Positions 16,543-26,168 are shown, counted from the first letter of the stretch. The stretch is 36,857 nt of DNA from Flammeovirgaceae bacterium (GCA_023251155.1 JAHEZH010000047.1:1-36857), one strand, 5' to 3'. Made by a program: numbers and translations. The notes: generated by a model not told the origin, from the letters alone.

Positions 16543-16911
16543 ATGATACAGACCGAATCAAGACTTACTGTTGCTGATAATAGCGGAGCGAAAGAAGTGC
16601 TCTGTATGCATGTATTGGGTGGTACTAACAGAGGCAGTGCTTCTGTAGGTGATAAGATTGTAGTGACCATCAAGTCAGCCATCCCTACCAGCCAGGTGAA
16701 GAAGGGTACTGTTTCCAAAGCAGTGATCGTTCGCACCAAGAAAGAAATCAGAAGAAAAGACGGATCATACATCCGCTTTGAAGATAATGCTGCTGTGTTA
16801 CTGAACGCTCAGGACGAACCACGTGGAACCCGTATTTTCGGACCCGTAGCTCGTGAGCTTCGCGAGAAGCAGTTCATGAAAATTATTTCATTGGCCCCTG
16901 AAGTATTATAA
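16543..16911 (+). CDS. rplN: 50S ribosomal protein L14 (uL14)
   Basis: 122 aa, standard length. [20 protein letters not shown] is the classical start and [20 protein letters not shown] the classical end. It is placed at the subunit interface, next to L19 and the RsfS binding site. Gaps of 2 and 3 bases flank it. Confidence 0.98.
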   Translation: MIQTESRLTVADNSGAKEVLCMHVLGGTNRGSASVGDKIVVTIKSAIPTSQVKKGTVSKAVIVRTKKEIRRKDGSYIRFEDNAAVLLNAQDEPRGTRIFGPVARELREKQFMKIISLAPEVL

Positions 16912-16914
16912 GCC

Positions 16915-17256
16915 ATGGAAAGAAAATACAACAAGCAGCAGAAGCTGCACATTCGCAAAGGCGACAAAGTGTTGGTCATTGCCGGTGAAGACAAAGGAAA
17001 AGATGGCACCGTTCTGGAAATATTTCCAGATAAGAACCGTGCTGTGGTAGAGGGAAGGAACATGGTGACTAAGCACCAGAAGCCTTCTGCAGGGAAACCT
17101 GAAGGTGGTATTAAAAAGGTAGAAGGAACAATTCATATCAGTAACCTGAAATTGATTGATCCGGCTTCCGGAAAGCCTACCCGTACTGGAAGAAAGCTTA
17201 ATGCAAAAGGTAAGCTTCAGAGATTTGCTAAGAAAACAGGAGAATTCATCAAATAA
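16915..17256 (+). CDS. rplX: 50S ribosomal protein L24 (uL24)
   Basis: 113 aa. The KOW motif ([20 protein letters not shown], about 12-31) is clear, followed by [14 protein letters not shown]24 starts 50S assembly by binding the 5' domain of 23S rRNA. Its stop is one base before the rplE ATG. Confidence 0.97.
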   Translation: MERKYNKQQKLHIRKGDKVLVIAGEDKGKDGTVLEIFPDKNRAVVEGRNMVTKHQKPSAGKPEGGIKKVEGTIHISNLKLIDPASGKPTRTGRKLNAKGKLQRFAKKTGEFIK

Positions 17257-17257
17257 T

Positions 17258-17809
17258 ATGGCAACGCCCAGATTAAAAGAAAAATACCTGAAGGACGTGG
17301 TTCCTGTATTGAAAGATAAATTTCAATATCAGTCGATCATGCAGGTGCCTAAGATCCAAAAAATCTGTATCAACAAAGGTATTGGTGCAGCAGTAGCTGA
17401 TAAAAAACTGATCGATGTAGGTGTGGAAGAATTAACCACCATCTCAGGTCAGAAAGCGGTAGCTACACGATCTAAGAAGGATATTTCGAACTTCAAGTTG
17501 AGAAATAACCAGGCTATCGGAGCTAAAGTGACATTGCGTGGTGAACGCATGTATGAGTTCCTTGACCGTCTGGTAACCATCGCACTTCCCCGTGTACGTG
17601 ACTTCAAAGGCGTAAGCGACAAGGGATTTGACGGACGTGGTAACTACACACTGGGGGTAAAAGAGCAAATTATTTTTCCTGAGATTTCAATCGACAAGGT
17701 TCAGAAAATCAATGGGATGGATATCACTTTTGTGACTACAGCAACTACGGATGAAGAAAGCTACGAGCTCCTGAAAGCATTAGGGATGCCGTTTGTAACT
17801 AAAAACTAA
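17258..17809 (+). CDS. rplE: 50S ribosomal protein L5 (uL5)
   Basis: 183 aa from ATG 17258 ([14 protein letters not shown]), the expected family start. The same frame is open further upstream to 17156, but that part overlaps rplX and is not L5-like. [30 protein letters not shown] and [18 protein letters not shown] are conserved. L5 binds 5S rRNA and forms the bridge to S13. Confidence 0.97.
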   Translation: MATPRLKEKYLKDVVPVLKDKFQYQSIMQVPKIQKICINKGIGAAVADKKLIDVGVEELTTISGQKAVATRSKKDISNFKLRNNQAIGAKVTLRGERMYEFLDRLVTIALPRVRDFKGVSDKGFDGRGNYTLGVKEQIIFPEISIDKVQKINGMDITFVTTATTDEESYELLKALGMPFVTKN

Positions 17810-17815
17810 CCGACA

Positions 17816-18085
17816 ATGGCAAAATTAGCAATCATAGCCAGAGACAATAAGAAAAAGGCATTAGTAAAACGCTATGCTGCAAAGCGTAAAGCGTTGAAGG
17901 AAGCAGGAGAGTGGGAAGCATTGGATAAGCTTCCAAGAAGCTCATCCGCGGTTCGCCTGAGAAGCCGTTGCCGACTGACAGGTCGCCCTCGCGGATACCT
18001 GAGCAAGTTTGGCATCTGCCGTAACCAGTTCCGCCAACTGGCCTCTGACGGGAAAATTCCCGGAGTGACCAAGGCAAGCTGGTAA
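17816..18085 (+). CDS. rpsN: 30S ribosomal protein S14 (uS14), zinc-free long form
   Basis: 89 aa. [20 protein letters not shown] and the C-terminal IPGVTKASW are conserved. The paired CxxC motifs of the short zinc form (61 aa) are missing, so this is the zinc-independent type. It is the last gene before a 147-base gap that carries a new promoter, so it probably closes the first transcript, with some readthrough possible. Confidence 0.97.
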   Translation: MAKLAIIARDNKKKALVKRYAAKRKALKEAGEWEALDKLPRSSSAVRLRSRCRLTGRPRGYLSKFGICRNQFRQLASDGKIPGVTKASW

Positions 18086-18158
18086 TCCAGGCCCCGACAT
18101 ATTAGGTTGCTGAATGTCAAGGTCGTCTGAAAAAAATGAGGACGAAACCAGATAACAG

Positions 18159-18189
18159 TTTGAAAAATGATAATTGTTAAATACATTTG
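18159..18189 (+). promoter_or_regulatory. Internal promoter before rpsH
   Basis: TTTG (18159-18162), exactly 19 bases, then TACATTTG (18182-18189): a full match to TTTG-N19-TAnnTTTG. It lies in the 147-base gap between rpsN and rpsH, the only long gap of the cluster. The transcript should begin near 18194-18196. Confidence 0.8.
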
Positions 18190-18190
18190 C

Positions 18191-18213
18191 AGCCCGTTTA
18201 CAAAAAACGGGTT
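18191..18213 (+). promoter_or_regulatory. 5' hairpin of the rpsH transcript, terminator-like
   Basis: AGCCCGTTT pairs with AAACGGGTT (9 bp, one G-U) around ACAAA, and TTTGCTTTTT follows. It overlaps the predicted transcript start, so it could be a 5' stabiliser. For transcripts coming from rpsN it could instead be a weak terminator. In E. coli S8 represses its own operon by binding an mRNA hairpin, though inside the coding part of the L5 message. Confidence 0.5.
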
Positions 18214-18232
18214 TGCTTTTTAAGTAAGTGAG

Positions 18233-18637
18233 ATGAAAACAACAGATCCAATTGCAGATTATTTAACCCGGTTGCGCAACGCCATCAAGGCACGCCACCG
18301 CGTTGTTGAAGTTCCTGCCTCCAACATCAAGAAGGAGTTAACCAAAGTATTGTTTGACAAGGGCTATATCCTGAACTACAAGTTCGAGCCTACCGACAAC
18401 AAACAAGGTAAAATCAAAATCGCATTAAAGTACAATCCGGAAACGAAAGAATCAGCGATTACTAAGCTGGATCGCATCAGTTCTCCTGGTTTGCGCCAGT
18501 ATAAACCCTCTACCGAGCTCCCTAAAGTGTTGAACGGTCTGGGTATCGCTATTCTTTCTACCTCTAAAGGTGTAATCACCGATAAGGAAGCAAGAGCGAT
18601 GAATGTAGGTGGTGAAGTATTGTGTTACATCTACTAA
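18233..18637 (+). CDS. rpsH: 30S ribosomal protein S8 (uS8)
   Basis: 134 aa. [19 protein letters not shown] at the start and [20 protein letters not shown] near the end are family marks. S8 is a primary 16S rRNA binder and in E. coli the spc operon repressor. Here it is the first gene after the internal promoter, about 37 bases from the predicted transcript start. Confidence 0.98.
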   Translation: MKTTDPIADYLTRLRNAIKARHRVVEVPASNIKKELTKVLFDKGYILNYKFEPTDNKQGKIKIALKYNPETKESAITKLDRISSPGLRQYKPSTELPKVLNGLGIAILSTSKGVITDKEARAMNVGGEVLCYIY

Positions 18638-18647
18638 TCGATCAGAT

Positions 18648-19208
18648 ATGTCACGAATAGGAAGAATGCCAGTAGCTCTACCCAAAGGTGTTAGTTGCAC
18701 TTTTAACCAGGGCGATCATAAAGTGACCGTAAAAGGTCCTAAAGGTGAATTGAAACTGCAATTGCTTGATCCTGATTTCAAGCTTACCATTGCTGATGAT
18801 AACGTGGAACTTGTACGTCCTACTGAACAAAAACGCCACAAGGCACAACACGGTTTATACCGTGCGCTGATCGCTAACATGGTAGAGGGTGTAAGCAAAG
18901 GATTCCGCAGAGAAATGGAATTGATTGGTGTAGGTTACAAAGCAAGTGCTCAGGGTAACACACTCGAACTAAGTTTGGGATACTCTCACTCTGTGTTTGT
19001 AGCTATTCCATCTGAATTGAAAGTACAAGCCAGCCAGGAAAAAGGTCAGAATCCAATGATCGTTCTGGAAGGAATCGATAAGCAATTGATTGGACAGGTA
19101 GCAGCAAAGATTAAGTCCTTGCGTCCGGTTGAACCTTACAAAGGAAAAGGTATTCGCTACGTGGGTGAGTTTGTTCGTAGAAAAGCTGGTAAAGCAGCTG
19201 CTAAATAA
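18648..19208 (+). CDS. rplF: 50S ribosomal protein L6 (uL6)
   Basis: 186 aa from ATG 18648 (MSRIGRMPVALPKGV), the family start. An upstream in-frame ATG at 18609 lies inside rpsH and is rejected. GPKGELKLQL and the C-terminal GKGIRYVGEFVRRKAGKAAAK are conserved. L6 lies at the base of the L7/L12 stalk near the sarcin-ricin loop. Confidence 0.97.
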   Translation: MSRIGRMPVALPKGVSCTFNQGDHKVTVKGPKGELKLQLLDPDFKLTIADDNVELVRPTEQKRHKAQHGLYRALIANMVEGVSKGFRREMELIGVGYKASAQGNTLELSLGYSHSVFVAIPSELKVQASQEKGQNPMIVLEGIDKQLIGQVAAKIKSLRPVEPYKGKGIRYVGEFVRRKAGKAAAK

Positions 19209-19217
19209 TTAAGACGT

Positions 19218-19574
19218 ATGGCGAACATTAAGACAAAAGCAGGAAGAAGAGAGCGTATCAAGAAGGGAATCCGCAGAAAGCTGGAAGGAACTTCTGAAAG
19301 ACCGAGATTGTCCGTATTCAAAAGCAATAAGGCAATCTACGCTCAGATCATAGATGATTCAAAGAACCACACTGTAGTAGCATCTTCATCAGTAGATTTG
19401 GATAAGAAGGGTGGAGTGAACATCACTATCTCAAAGAACGTAGGGGCCAAGCTTGCTGAAAAAGCAGTTGCTTCAGGAATCAGTTCTGTAGTATTCGACC
19501 GTAATGGTTATTTGTATCACGGCAACATCAAAGCTTTGGCAGAAGGTGCCAGAGAAGGAGGTTTAAAATTCTAA
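19218..19574 (+). CDS. rplR: 50S ribosomal protein L18 (uL18)
   Basis: 118 aa. A basic N-terminus ([20 protein letters not shown]), [20 protein letters not shown] and [20 protein letters not shown] are typical. It carries 5S rRNA together with L5 (rplE, upstream in the cluster). It starts 9 bases after rplF and ends 4 bases before rpsE. Confidence 0.97.
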   Translation: MANIKTKAGRRERIKKGIRRKLEGTSERPRLSVFKSNKAIYAQIIDDSKNHTVVASSSVDLDKKGGVNITISKNVGAKLAEKAVASGISSVVFDRNGYLYHGNIKALAEGAREGGLKF

Positions 19575-19578
19575 GAGC

Positions 19579-20097
19579 ATGACACAGAGTAACGTCAGCA
19601 CAGTAAAAGCCAGCGAAATCGACCTTAAGGAAAAGGTTGTTGCCATACAGCGTGTAGCTAAAGTGGTAAAGGGTGGTAGACGATTCAGCTTCGCAGCCAT
19701 AGTTGTAGTAGGCGATGGTAACGGAGTAGTAGGTTATGGTCTTGGTAAAGCCAATGAGGTAACTGATGCAATCACCAAAGGTATTGATGATGCAAAGAAG
19801 AATTTGGTAAAGGTTCCGATCATCAAAGGAACTGTGCCTCATGAATCAATAGGTAAATTCGGTGGTGGTTTCGTATTGTTGAAACCAGCTTCGCCAGGTA
19901 CGGGTGTAATAGCCGGTGGTGCGATGCGTGCCGTATTGGATAGTGCAGGTGTGCACAATGTATTGGCAAAGTCAAAAGGTTCGTCTAACCCACACAACGT
20001 GGTGAAGGCAACGTTCAAAGCATTGACCAATATGCGCGATGCATATACGATTGCCCGCAATCGTGGAATTGAATTAACGAAAGTATTTAACGGCTAA
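19579..20097 (+). CDS. rpsE: 30S ribosomal protein S5 (uS5)
   Basis: 172 aa. [20 protein letters not shown] and [14 protein letters not shown] are the conserved RNA-binding start, and [16 protein letters not shown] lies near the end. S5 supports decoding accuracy at the mRNA entry site with S3 and S4. It sits between rplR and rpmD with gaps of 4 and 5 bases. Confidence 0.98.
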   Translation: MTQSNVSTVKASEIDLKEKVVAIQRVAKVVKGGRRFSFAAIVVVGDGNGVVGYGLGKANEVTDAITKGIDDAKKNLVKVPIIKGTVPHESIGKFGGGFVLLKPASPGTGVIAGGAMRAVLDSAGVHNVLAKSKGSSNPHNVVKATFKALTNMRDAYTIARNRGIELTKVFNG

Positions 20098-20102
20098 GCG
20101 TC

Positions 20103-20282
20103 ATGGCGAAAGTAAAAATCACACAGACCCGTAGCATGATTAAGAGACCATATACTCAGCAGTTGACTATTCAATCGTTGGGTCTTGGAAAGATACATGC
20201 TTCTGTAGAAGTGGAGTATACTCCTCAGATACAAGGAATGGTTAAAAAAGTAAATCATTTAGTGAGCGTAACGGAATTATAA
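20103..20282 (+). CDS. rpmD: 50S ribosomal protein L30 (uL30)
   Basis: 59 aa, reading MAKVKITQTRSMIKRPYTQ and ending HLVSVTEL. It is shorter than the usual ORF-calling cutoff but unmistakable. IQSLGLGKIHASVEVEYTPQ is the conserved middle, where most relatives have LGLRKI. It starts 5 bases after rpsE and stops one base before the rplO ATG. L30 is absent from some bacterial groups but present here. Confidence 0.95.
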   Translation: MAKVKITQTRSMIKRPYTQQLTIQSLGLGKIHASVEVEYTPQIQGMVKKVNHLVSVTEL

Positions 20283-20283
20283 G

Positions 20284-20727
20284 ATGAATCTGCATACACT
20301 TAAGCCCGCAGACGGCTCGACAAAAACAAATAAGCGTCTTGGACGTGGTCAGGGTTCTGGCGGTAGCACTGCTGGTCGTGGTCACAAAGGAGCTCAGTCT
20401 CGTTCTGGTAACAGCAAGAAGATTGGTTTCGAAGGTGGTCAGATGCCATTGCAAAGACGTGTTCCTAAGTTCGGATTCAAGAACAACAACAAGATCTACT
20501 TCAAAGGTGTAAACCTGGATGTACTGGAAGGATTAGCTCAGAAAATCAATGCTTCTGATCTTAGCCTTGAAGTGTTGATTAACAACGGAATTGTAGGAAA
20601 GAACGATAAAGTAAAGATTTTAGGTAGAGGTGAATTGAAGGCTAAAGTGAGTGTATCTGCTCATGCTTTCTCTGACACAGCAACTAAAGCAATTGAAAAA
20701 TTAGGCGGTACTGCGACAACGATCTAA
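20284..20727 (+). CDS. rplO: 50S ribosomal protein L15 (uL15)
   Basis: 147 aa. The Gly-rich start KRLGRGQGSGGSTAGRGHKG is diagnostic, followed by GFEGGQMPLQRRVPKFGF. It is a late-assembly protein. It is one base from both rpmD and secY, so translation of the three is probably linked. Confidence 0.98.
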   Translation: MNLHTLKPADGSTKTNKRLGRGQGSGGSTAGRGHKGAQSRSGNSKKIGFEGGQMPLQRRVPKFGFKNNNKIYFKGVNLDVLEGLAQKINASDLSLEVLINNGIVGKNDKVKILGRGELKAKVSVSAHAFSDTATKAIEKLGGTATTI

Positions 20728-20728
20728 G

Positions 20729-22039
20729 ATGAAGCGATTCTTCACGACCATAAAGAACATATTCTCGATTGAAGACCTACGGATAAGGATTCTGAATACC
20801 ATTGGGTTCCTGATCATTTTCCGTTTGGGTTCTTACATCGTACTTCCCGGAGTGGAGTATACTTTACTTACCGACAATCAGGGAGGTATTCTGGATATTG
20901 TTAACGCCTTCTTGGGAGGTTCTTTTAGTCGTGCATCCATCTTCGCCTTAGGTATTTTACCTTACATCTCTGCATCCATTGTGGTGCAATTGTTAACGGT
21001 AGCAGTTCCTCATTTCGCTAAGCTTCAGAAAGAGGGCGAAAGCGGAAGAAAGAGATTAAATCAATTTACCCGGATATTGACTATTGTAATCACGGCAGCA
21101 CAGTCTTACGCTTACCTGCGTACGACAGTAAACGCAGAAGCGATTATCAATCCCGGTTTATTCTTCACCGTTTCATCCATCATCATCCTAATCTCTGGAA
21201 CAATGTTCTGTGTGTGGTTAGGAGAGCGTATCACCGACAAGGGCATCGGAAATGGCATCAGTATGTTGATCATGATTGGTATCGTGTCACGCTTCCCTGG
21301 AGCCATCTGGCAGGAAATGACGGGAAAAGGAATGAATCAGGCACTGTTGTTCATTATTGAATTGATAGCATTGTTCTTCGTAGTGGTAGGAGTCATCGCA
21401 TTGACTCAGGCAACCAGAAGAATACCTGTGCAGTATGCTAAGCAAGTGGTAGGTAACAAGTTATATGGTGGTAAGCGCGACTTCATACCGTTAAAACTGA
21501 ACTCTGCCGGTGTAATGCCGATCATTTTTGCTCAGGCATTGATGTTCATCCCATCCATGGTCGGTGGTGTTTGGAAAGACACGGATGCAGGTGCATACAT
21601 TGTAAATACGTTTGGTGATTTCAGAACATGGGAGTACAATCTGTTATTCGCAGTATTGATTCTGGTATTCACGTTCTTTTACACTGCGATCACTGTGCCT
21701 TCGAATGACATTGCAGAAAATTTGAAGAAGAATGGCGGTTTTGTTCCTGGTATTAAACCAGGAAAAGCAACGGCTGAATTCATAGATGGAATTTTATCAC
21801 GAATTACTTTACCTGGTGCTTTTTTCCTGGCAGTGATTGCCATCCTCCCAGCGTTTGCTGTGAAGACCGGAATTACGCAAAACTTCTCTCAGTTTTACGG
21901 TGGTACTTCTCTTTTGATTCTGGTAGGTGTTGTTTTAGACACGCTTCAGCAAATAGAAAGTTACCTGCTCATGAGACACTATGAGGGAATGATGAAATCA
22001 GGTAGAGTAAAAGGACGTTCTCAGTTTGCTGCGGCTTAA
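20729..22039 (+). CDS. secY: Preprotein translocase subunit SecY
   Basis: 436 aa with ten predicted membrane helices, the normal count. The first helix is preceded by IEDLRIRILNTIGFLIIFRL. The plug region follows (GGSFSRASIFALGILPYISA), and the cytosolic loop KLQKEGESGRKRLNQ is conserved. SecY is the channel for Sec-dependent export and membrane insertion. It starts one base after rplO, the conserved place in spc operons. Confidence 0.98.
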   Translation: MKRFFTTIKNIFSIEDLRIRILNTIGFLIIFRLGSYIVLPGVEYTLLTDNQGGILDIVNAFLGGSFSRASIFALGILPYISASIVVQLLTVAVPHFAKLQKEGESGRKRLNQFTRILTIVITAAQSYAYLRTTVNAEAIINPGLFFTVSSIIILISGTMFCVWLGERITDKGIGNGISMLIMIGIVSRFPGAIWQEMTGKGMNQALLFIIELIALFFVVVGVIALTQATRRIPVQYAKQVVGNKLYGGKRDFIPLKLNSAGVMPIIFAQALMFIPSMVGGVWKDTDAGAYIVNTFGDFRTWEYNLLFAVLILVFTFFYTAITVPSNDIAENLKKNGGFVPGIKPGKATAEFIDGILSRITLPGAFFLAVIAILPAFAVKTGITQNFSQFYGGTSLLILVGVVLDTLQQIESYLLMRHYEGMMKSGRVKGRSQFAAA

Positions 22040-22046
22040 TAGTTGA

Positions 22047-22841
22047 ATGGTTCACTTAAAGTCGGCAGAAGAAGTTCAGATCATTAAGGAGAGTGCTCAG
22101 ATACTGGGCAGAACTCACGCGGAAGTAGCCAAGCTGATAAAGCCAGGGGTGAAAACGCAAAGGCTGGATGAAGTTGCCGAGCAGTATATAAGGGACCATC
22201 AGGGAATACCATCCTTTAAGAACTATGGGGGTTTTCCTGCTTCATTGTGTATCTCGGTAAACGAGGTAGTAGTGCATGGTTTTCCAAGTGGCTACGAACT
22301 GAAGGAAGGAGATGTGATCTCGGTAGATTGTGGAGTGCAATATAAAGGGTATCATAGTGATTCCGCTTATACGTACCCGCTCGAGGGAGTGAACGAGGAA
22401 ATACTTCTTTTGCTTAACCGGACCTTGGATTCATTGTATCTGGGTATCGATCAGGCGAAGGCGGGAAACAGAATCGGAGATGTAGGTTTTGCTATTCAGA
22501 ACTACGTTGAGCAATTCGGTTACGGAGTAGTAAGGGAGCTGGTAGGACATGGAGTAGGTAAAAAACTTCACGAAGACCCGGAAGTACCCAACTACGGTAA
22601 GAGAGGTAAAGGAGTGAAAATAGTACCAGGTATGGTCTTCGCCATAGAGCCGATGATCAATATGGGAACAAAAAATGTAGTTCAGGAGCGTGACGGATGG
22701 ACGATCCGCACCAAAGACAGAAAGCCATCAGCCCATTTTGAGCACATGGTTGGAGTTTATGAGGACGGGACTGAAGTACTCACAACACACGAATTTTTAG
22801 AAGAAGCATATTTATATAAGTGGCGAAACAAAAGTCGATAG
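22047..22841 (+). CDS. map: Methionine aminopeptidase, type I
   Basis: 264 aa. It removes the initiator Met from new proteins. All metal ligands are visible: Asp in [19 protein letters not shown] (two Asp), His in [19 protein letters not shown], Glu in [10 protein letters not shown] and the late Glu in [10 protein letters not shown] second conserved His lies in VVVHGFPS. Only the catalytic domain is present. It starts 7 bases after secY; its last 22 bases overlap infA. Confidence 0.97.
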   Translation: MVHLKSAEEVQIIKESAQILGRTHAEVAKLIKPGVKTQRLDEVAEQYIRDHQGIPSFKNYGGFPASLCISVNEVVVHGFPSGYELKEGDVISVDCGVQYKGYHSDSAYTYPLEGVNEEILLLLNRTLDSLYLGIDQAKAGNRIGDVGFAIQNYVEQFGYGVVRELVGHGVGKKLHEDPEVPNYGKRGKGVKIVPGMVFAIEPMINMGTKNVVQERDGWTIRTKDRKPSAHFEHMVGVYEDGTEVLTTHEFLEEAYLYKWRNKSR

Positions 22842-23038
22842 AGCAAGACGGTACGATAGCAGAGGCATTGTCCAATGCGATGTTCAGGGTTCAATTGGAA
22901 AACGGACACGAGGTGCTTGCGCATATATCGGGTAAGATGAGAATGCACTACATTCGTATATTACCTGGTGACCGAGTGAAGCTGGAGATGTCTCCATACG
23001 ATTTGACAAAAGGAAGAATAATATTTAGATACAAATAA
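22820..23038 (+). CDS. infA: Translation initiation factor IF-1
   Basis: 72 aa, the normal size, a single S1-like OB fold: [20 protein letters not shown], then [20 protein letters not shown]. It blocks the A site during initiation. The start is GTG at 22820; no in-frame ATG would give a full protein. It overlaps the end of map by 22 bases in another frame, so its translation is likely coupled to that of map. Confidence 0.95.
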   Translation: MAKQKSIEQDGTIAEALSNAMFRVQLENGHEVLAHISGKMRMHYIRILPGDRVKLEMSPYDLTKGRIIFRYK

Positions 23039-23042
23039 AGAG

Positions 23043-23159
23043 ATGAAAGTAAGAGCCTCCATCAAAAAGCGAAGCGCTGATTGCAAGATCATCAGACGCA
23101 AGGGCAAGTTGTACGTCATCAACAAAAAGAACCCTCGGTATAAACAAAGACAAGGATAA
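23043..23159 (+). CDS. rpmJ: 50S ribosomal protein L36 (bL36), zinc-free form
   Basis: 38 aa: [20 protein letters not shown], then [18 protein letters not shown]. Compared with E. coli L36, whose zinc ligands are Cys11, Cys14, Cys27 and His33, only Cys14 remains; the others are Ser, Asn and Tyr. It should therefore not bind zinc. It lies 4 bases after infA and 2 bases before rpsM. Confidence 0.95.
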   Translation: MKVRASIKKRSADCKIIRRKGKLYVINKKNPRYKQRQG

Positions 23160-23161
23160 TT

Positions 23162-23542
23162 ATGGCACGTATTGCTGGTGTTGATATTCCGGATAATAAG
23201 AGAGGCGAAATCAGCCTTACTTATATCTATGGTATAGGTCGCAGATCTGCTCAGAACATTCTGGGACAGGCAAATGTAGACAAGGATAAGAAGGTAAAAG
23301 AATGGAACGATGATGAATCGAATGCCGTTCGTGCCATCATTGCGGAGCAATTCAGAATTGAAGGTGCTCTTCGCTCTGAAGTTCAGTTGAGCATCAAGCG
23401 TCTCATGGACATTGGCTGCTATCGTGGTCTTCGTCATCGCAGAGGGTTACCAGTTCGTGGTCAATCTACCAAGAACAATGCCCGTACCCGTAAGGGTAAG
23501 CGCAAGACGGTAGCGAACAAGAAGAAGGCAACTAAAGGGTAA
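23162..23542 (+). CDS. rpsM: 30S ribosomal protein S13 (uS13)
   Basis: 126 aa. [20 protein letters not shown] and [20 protein letters not shown] are classical S13, with a Lys-rich C-terminus that contacts P-site tRNA. S13 makes the B1 bridges to L5 and 23S rRNA. It begins the alpha-type segment of the cluster, without a visible new promoter. Confidence 0.98.
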   Translation: MARIAGVDIPDNKRGEISLTYIYGIGRRSAQNILGQANVDKDKKVKEWNDDESNAVRAIIAEQFRIEGALRSEVQLSIKRLMDIGCYRGLRHRRGLPVRGQSTKNNARTRKGKRKTVANKKKATKG

Positions 23543-23565
23543 TTAAATTAAAAACAGACATTGCT

Positions 23566-23970
23566 ATGGCAAGTGCATCTGCAGATAAGAAAAAAGACAA
23601 GAGCAAGAAGCGTGTAGTGAATGTGGAGGCCGTAGGCCAGGCGCATATCCGGGCTACATTCAATAACATCATTATCTCTTTGACCAACTCAACCGGTCAG
23701 GTGATAGCGGCAGCTTCTGCTGGAAAGATGGGCTTCAAAGGTTCAAAGAAAAACACTCCGTACGCTGCGCAAACTGCAGCTCAGGATTGCGCTTCCAAAG
23801 CTTTTGAATTAGGCTTACGCAAAGTAGAAGTATTTGTAAAAGGACCTGGTGCTGGTCGTGAATCAGCCATCCGTACCATTCAGGGCGCGGGTATCGAGGT
23901 TACTACAATCAAGGATGTGACTCCGCTACCACACAATGGTTGCCGTCCTCCTAAGGCAAGAAGAGTATAA
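23566..23970 (+). CDS. rpsK: 30S ribosomal protein S11 (uS11)
   Basis: 134 aa. [20 protein letters not shown] and [19 protein letters not shown] are the signatures; a Lys-rich N-terminal tail precedes them. It lies on the 30S platform near the E site. Gaps of 23 and 28 bases flank it. Confidence 0.98.
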   Translation: MASASADKKKDKSKKRVVNVEAVGQAHIRATFNNIIISLTNSTGQVIAAASAGKMGFKGSKKNTPYAAQTAAQDCASKAFELGLRKVEVFVKGPGAGRESAIRTIQGAGIEVTTIKDVTPLPHNGCRPPKARRV

Positions 23971-23998
23971 TTTGTTAACGAGCGAATAAGAAGAAATC

Positions 23999-24604
23999 AT
24001 GGCAAGATACACTGGCCCTAAGGCGAGAATCTCAAGAAGGTTTAACGAACCTATCCTGGGTGAGAACAAGGCTCTTCAAAAGAAGAACTATCCCCCTGGG
24101 ATGCATGGTAAAGGCAAGAAGCGTAAGCAGTCAGAATATGCAATTCAGTTAGCTGAAAAGCAAAAGGCGAAATATATCTATGGTGTACTGGAACGTCAGT
24201 TCGAAAACACTTTTGATAAGGCTTCACGCAAAAAAGGAGTAACTGGTGAAGTGCTTCTACAGATGCTGGAATCACGTTTGGATAATACCGTATATCGTTT
24301 AGGTATTGCTCCGACACGCAGAGCAGCTCGTCAATTGGTAGTTCATAAACACATTACGCTGAATGGCGAAGTGGTTAACATCCCTTCGGCTTTCCTTCGC
24401 CCTGGCGATCAGGTAGGTGTTCGTGAAAAATCAAAATCACTGGAAACAATCTCGAATAGCTTGTCTATTCAGGGAGCTAAGAAATACAATTGGTTAGAGT
24501 GGGACAACACTGAAATGACAGGTAAATTGATCAACCTGCCTCCTCGTGAAGATATCCCTGAAAACATCAATGAACAGTTGATTGTTGAATTGTACTCTAA
24601 GTAA
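23999..24604 (+). CDS. rpsD: 30S ribosomal protein S4 (uS4)
   Basis: 201 aa. The S4 RNA-binding domain is clear ([20 protein letters not shown], about 91-110, and [17 protein letters not shown]). The N-terminus ([20 protein letters not shown]) has no cysteine zinc-knuckle, so it is the zinc-free form. S4 starts 30S assembly and guards accuracy; in E. coli it represses the alpha operon. It lies before rpoA as in other bacteria. Confidence 0.98.
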   Translation: MARYTGPKARISRRFNEPILGENKALQKKNYPPGMHGKGKKRKQSEYAIQLAEKQKAKYIYGVLERQFENTFDKASRKKGVTGEVLLQMLESRLDNTVYRLGIAPTRRAARQLVVHKHITLNGEVVNIPSAFLRPGDQVGVREKSKSLETISNSLSIQGAKKYNWLEWDNTEMTGKLINLPPREDIPENINEQLIVELYSK

Positions 24605-24629
24605 TCTTTTAACGTAAACTAAATTACCT

Positions 24630-25619
24630 ATGTCAATATTAGCATTTCAGATGCCTGAGAAGGTAGTGATGGAGAAGTCGGACGATTTTCATGGTCTTTT
24701 TACATTCAAGCCTCTTGAAAAAGGGTATGGAGTAACCATCGGAAATGCGTTGCGAAGAATACTTTTGTCTTCACTGGAAGGTTATGCTATCACTGGTATC
24801 AAAGTACCTGGAGTATTGCATGAGTTTTCAACCATTGAAGGAGTAGTAGAAGACGTAGCAGAGATTATACTTAACCTGAAGCAAGTGCGCTTCAGAAAAG
24901 TAGCGGATAACTTTGAGAGCAAGATTACCATCAGCGTTAAGAAACAGAAACAATTCAAAGCAGGCGATATTGCCAAGGCAACAGCTGCTTTTGAAATTCT
25001 GAATCCTGATCATGTAATCTGTAATATCGATGAGTCGGCTCAATTTGAAATTGAACTGACAGTAGAAAAAGGACGTGGTTATCTTCCTGCAGAAGAGAAT
25101 AAGCCCAATGAACAAGTATTTGGCTTCATTCCTATTGATGCGATCTTCACACCGGTGAAGAATGTGAAATACAGTGTAGAAAATACACGTGTTGAGCAAA
25201 AGACGGATTACGAAAAATTATTGATTGATATTGAAACTGATGGTTCAATCCATCCCGAGAAAGCACTGGAAGGCGCTGCATTCATTCTGATTCAGCATTT
25301 CCGCTTGTTCTCTGACAAATCAATTGAACTGGAAACTGGTAAGGATAGCGAAGTAGAACAAGTGGATGAAGAAATGCTTCACATGCGCAAGCTGTTGAAG
25401 ACTCCTCTTCATGATCTGGACTTGTCAGTACGCGCATATAACTGCCTGAAGGCTGCTGATGTGAAGACATTGGGCAACCTGGTAGAATTGGAAATTTCAG
25501 ACATGATGAAATTCCGGAACTTTGGTAAAAAATCGCTGGCTGAGTTGGAGCAACTGGTAGCAGAGAAGAACCTTACTTTCGGTATGGACCTTGTCAAATA
25601 TAAACTGGAAGAAGACTAA
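24630..25619 (+). CDS. rpoA: DNA-directed RNA polymerase subunit alpha
   Basis: 329 aa. The N-terminal dimerisation domain is clear ([30 protein letters not shown] region, about 23-52). The C-terminal domain with helix-hairpin-helix elements follows ([20 protein letters not shown], then [18 protein letters not shown]), which binds promoter UP elements and activators. Its stop overlaps the rplQ ATG by one base (TAATG). Confidence 0.98.
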   Translation: MSILAFQMPEKVVMEKSDDFHGLFTFKPLEKGYGVTIGNALRRILLSSLEGYAITGIKVPGVLHEFSTIEGVVEDVAEIILNLKQVRFRKVADNFESKITISVKKQKQFKAGDIAKATAAFEILNPDHVICNIDESAQFEIELTVEKGRGYLPAEENKPNEQVFGFIPIDAIFTPVKNVKYSVENTRVEQKTDYEKLLIDIETDGSIHPEKALEGAAFILIQHFRLFSDKSIELETGKDSEVEQVDEEMLHMRKLLKTPLHDLDLSVRAYNCLKAADVKTLGNLVELEISDMMKFRNFGKKSLAELEQLVAEKNLTFGMDLVKYKLEED

Positions 25620-26146
25620 TGAGACACGGTAAGAAAATTAATCATCTGGGCCGCAAGAAAGCACATCGCGATGCATTGCTTTCAAATATGGCTTCCTCGC
25701 TGATCCTCAGTAAGAGAATCACGACTACGGTAGCTAAGGCTAAAGCGTTGAGAAAGTATGTTGAACCTTTGCTAACGAAGTCAAAAGACAATACCACTCA
25801 CTCACGCAGAACCGTGATGTCCTATCTTCAGAATAAAGAATCCGTAAGCACTTTGTTCGGAGAAGTAGCGGGTCGTATAGCAACACGCCCGGGTGGTTAC
25901 ACTCGTATCGTGAAATTGTCGGACGTACGTCTTGGTGACAATGCGGAAATGTGTCTGATGGAGCTCGTTGACTTCAACGATCTTTACAAGAAGGAAGGTG
26001 CTGTGAAAGAAGCGAAAGCAACTACCCGCAGAAGCCGTTCTAAATCCAAGAAGACAGAAGTTGCCTCTGAAGAAACAGCGGATGCTCCTAAAGCAGAAGC
26101 TAAACCAAAGAAGGCTCCTAAGAAATCTGCCAAAAAAGAAGAATAA
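25619..26146 (+). CDS. rplQ: 50S ribosomal protein L17 (bL17) with Lys/Ala-rich tail
   Basis: 175 aa; E. coli L17 has about 127. The core starts [20 protein letters not shown] and includes [20 protein letters not shown]. From residue about 125 a charged tail follows (REPEATED K, A, E, S and P, ending [12 protein letters not shown]), probably disordered. L17 lies near the tunnel exit. It is the last gene of the ribosomal block; a strong terminator lies 23 bases after its stop. Confidence 0.97.
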   Translation: MRHGKKINHLGRKKAHRDALLSNMASSLILSKRITTTVAKAKALRKYVEPLLTKSKDNTTHSRRTVMSYLQNKESVSTLFGEVAGRIATRPGGYTRIVKLSDVRLGDNAEMCLMELVDFNDLYKKEGAVKEAKATTRRSRSKSKKTEVASEETADAPKAEAKPKKAPKKSAKKEE

Positions 26147-26168
26147 GTGATTATTATCAATACTACTG

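Noticed and set aside
17156-17257. Upstream extension of the L5 frame
   Set aside because: It lies inside rplX, and L5 proteins begin at the [10 protein letters not shown] position.
18609-18647. Upstream ATG for L6
   Set aside because: It lies inside rpsH; the family start is MSRIGRMP.
22961-23437. 158-codon minus-strand frame across infA, rpmJ and rpsM
   Set aside because: It crosses three certain genes on the other strand.
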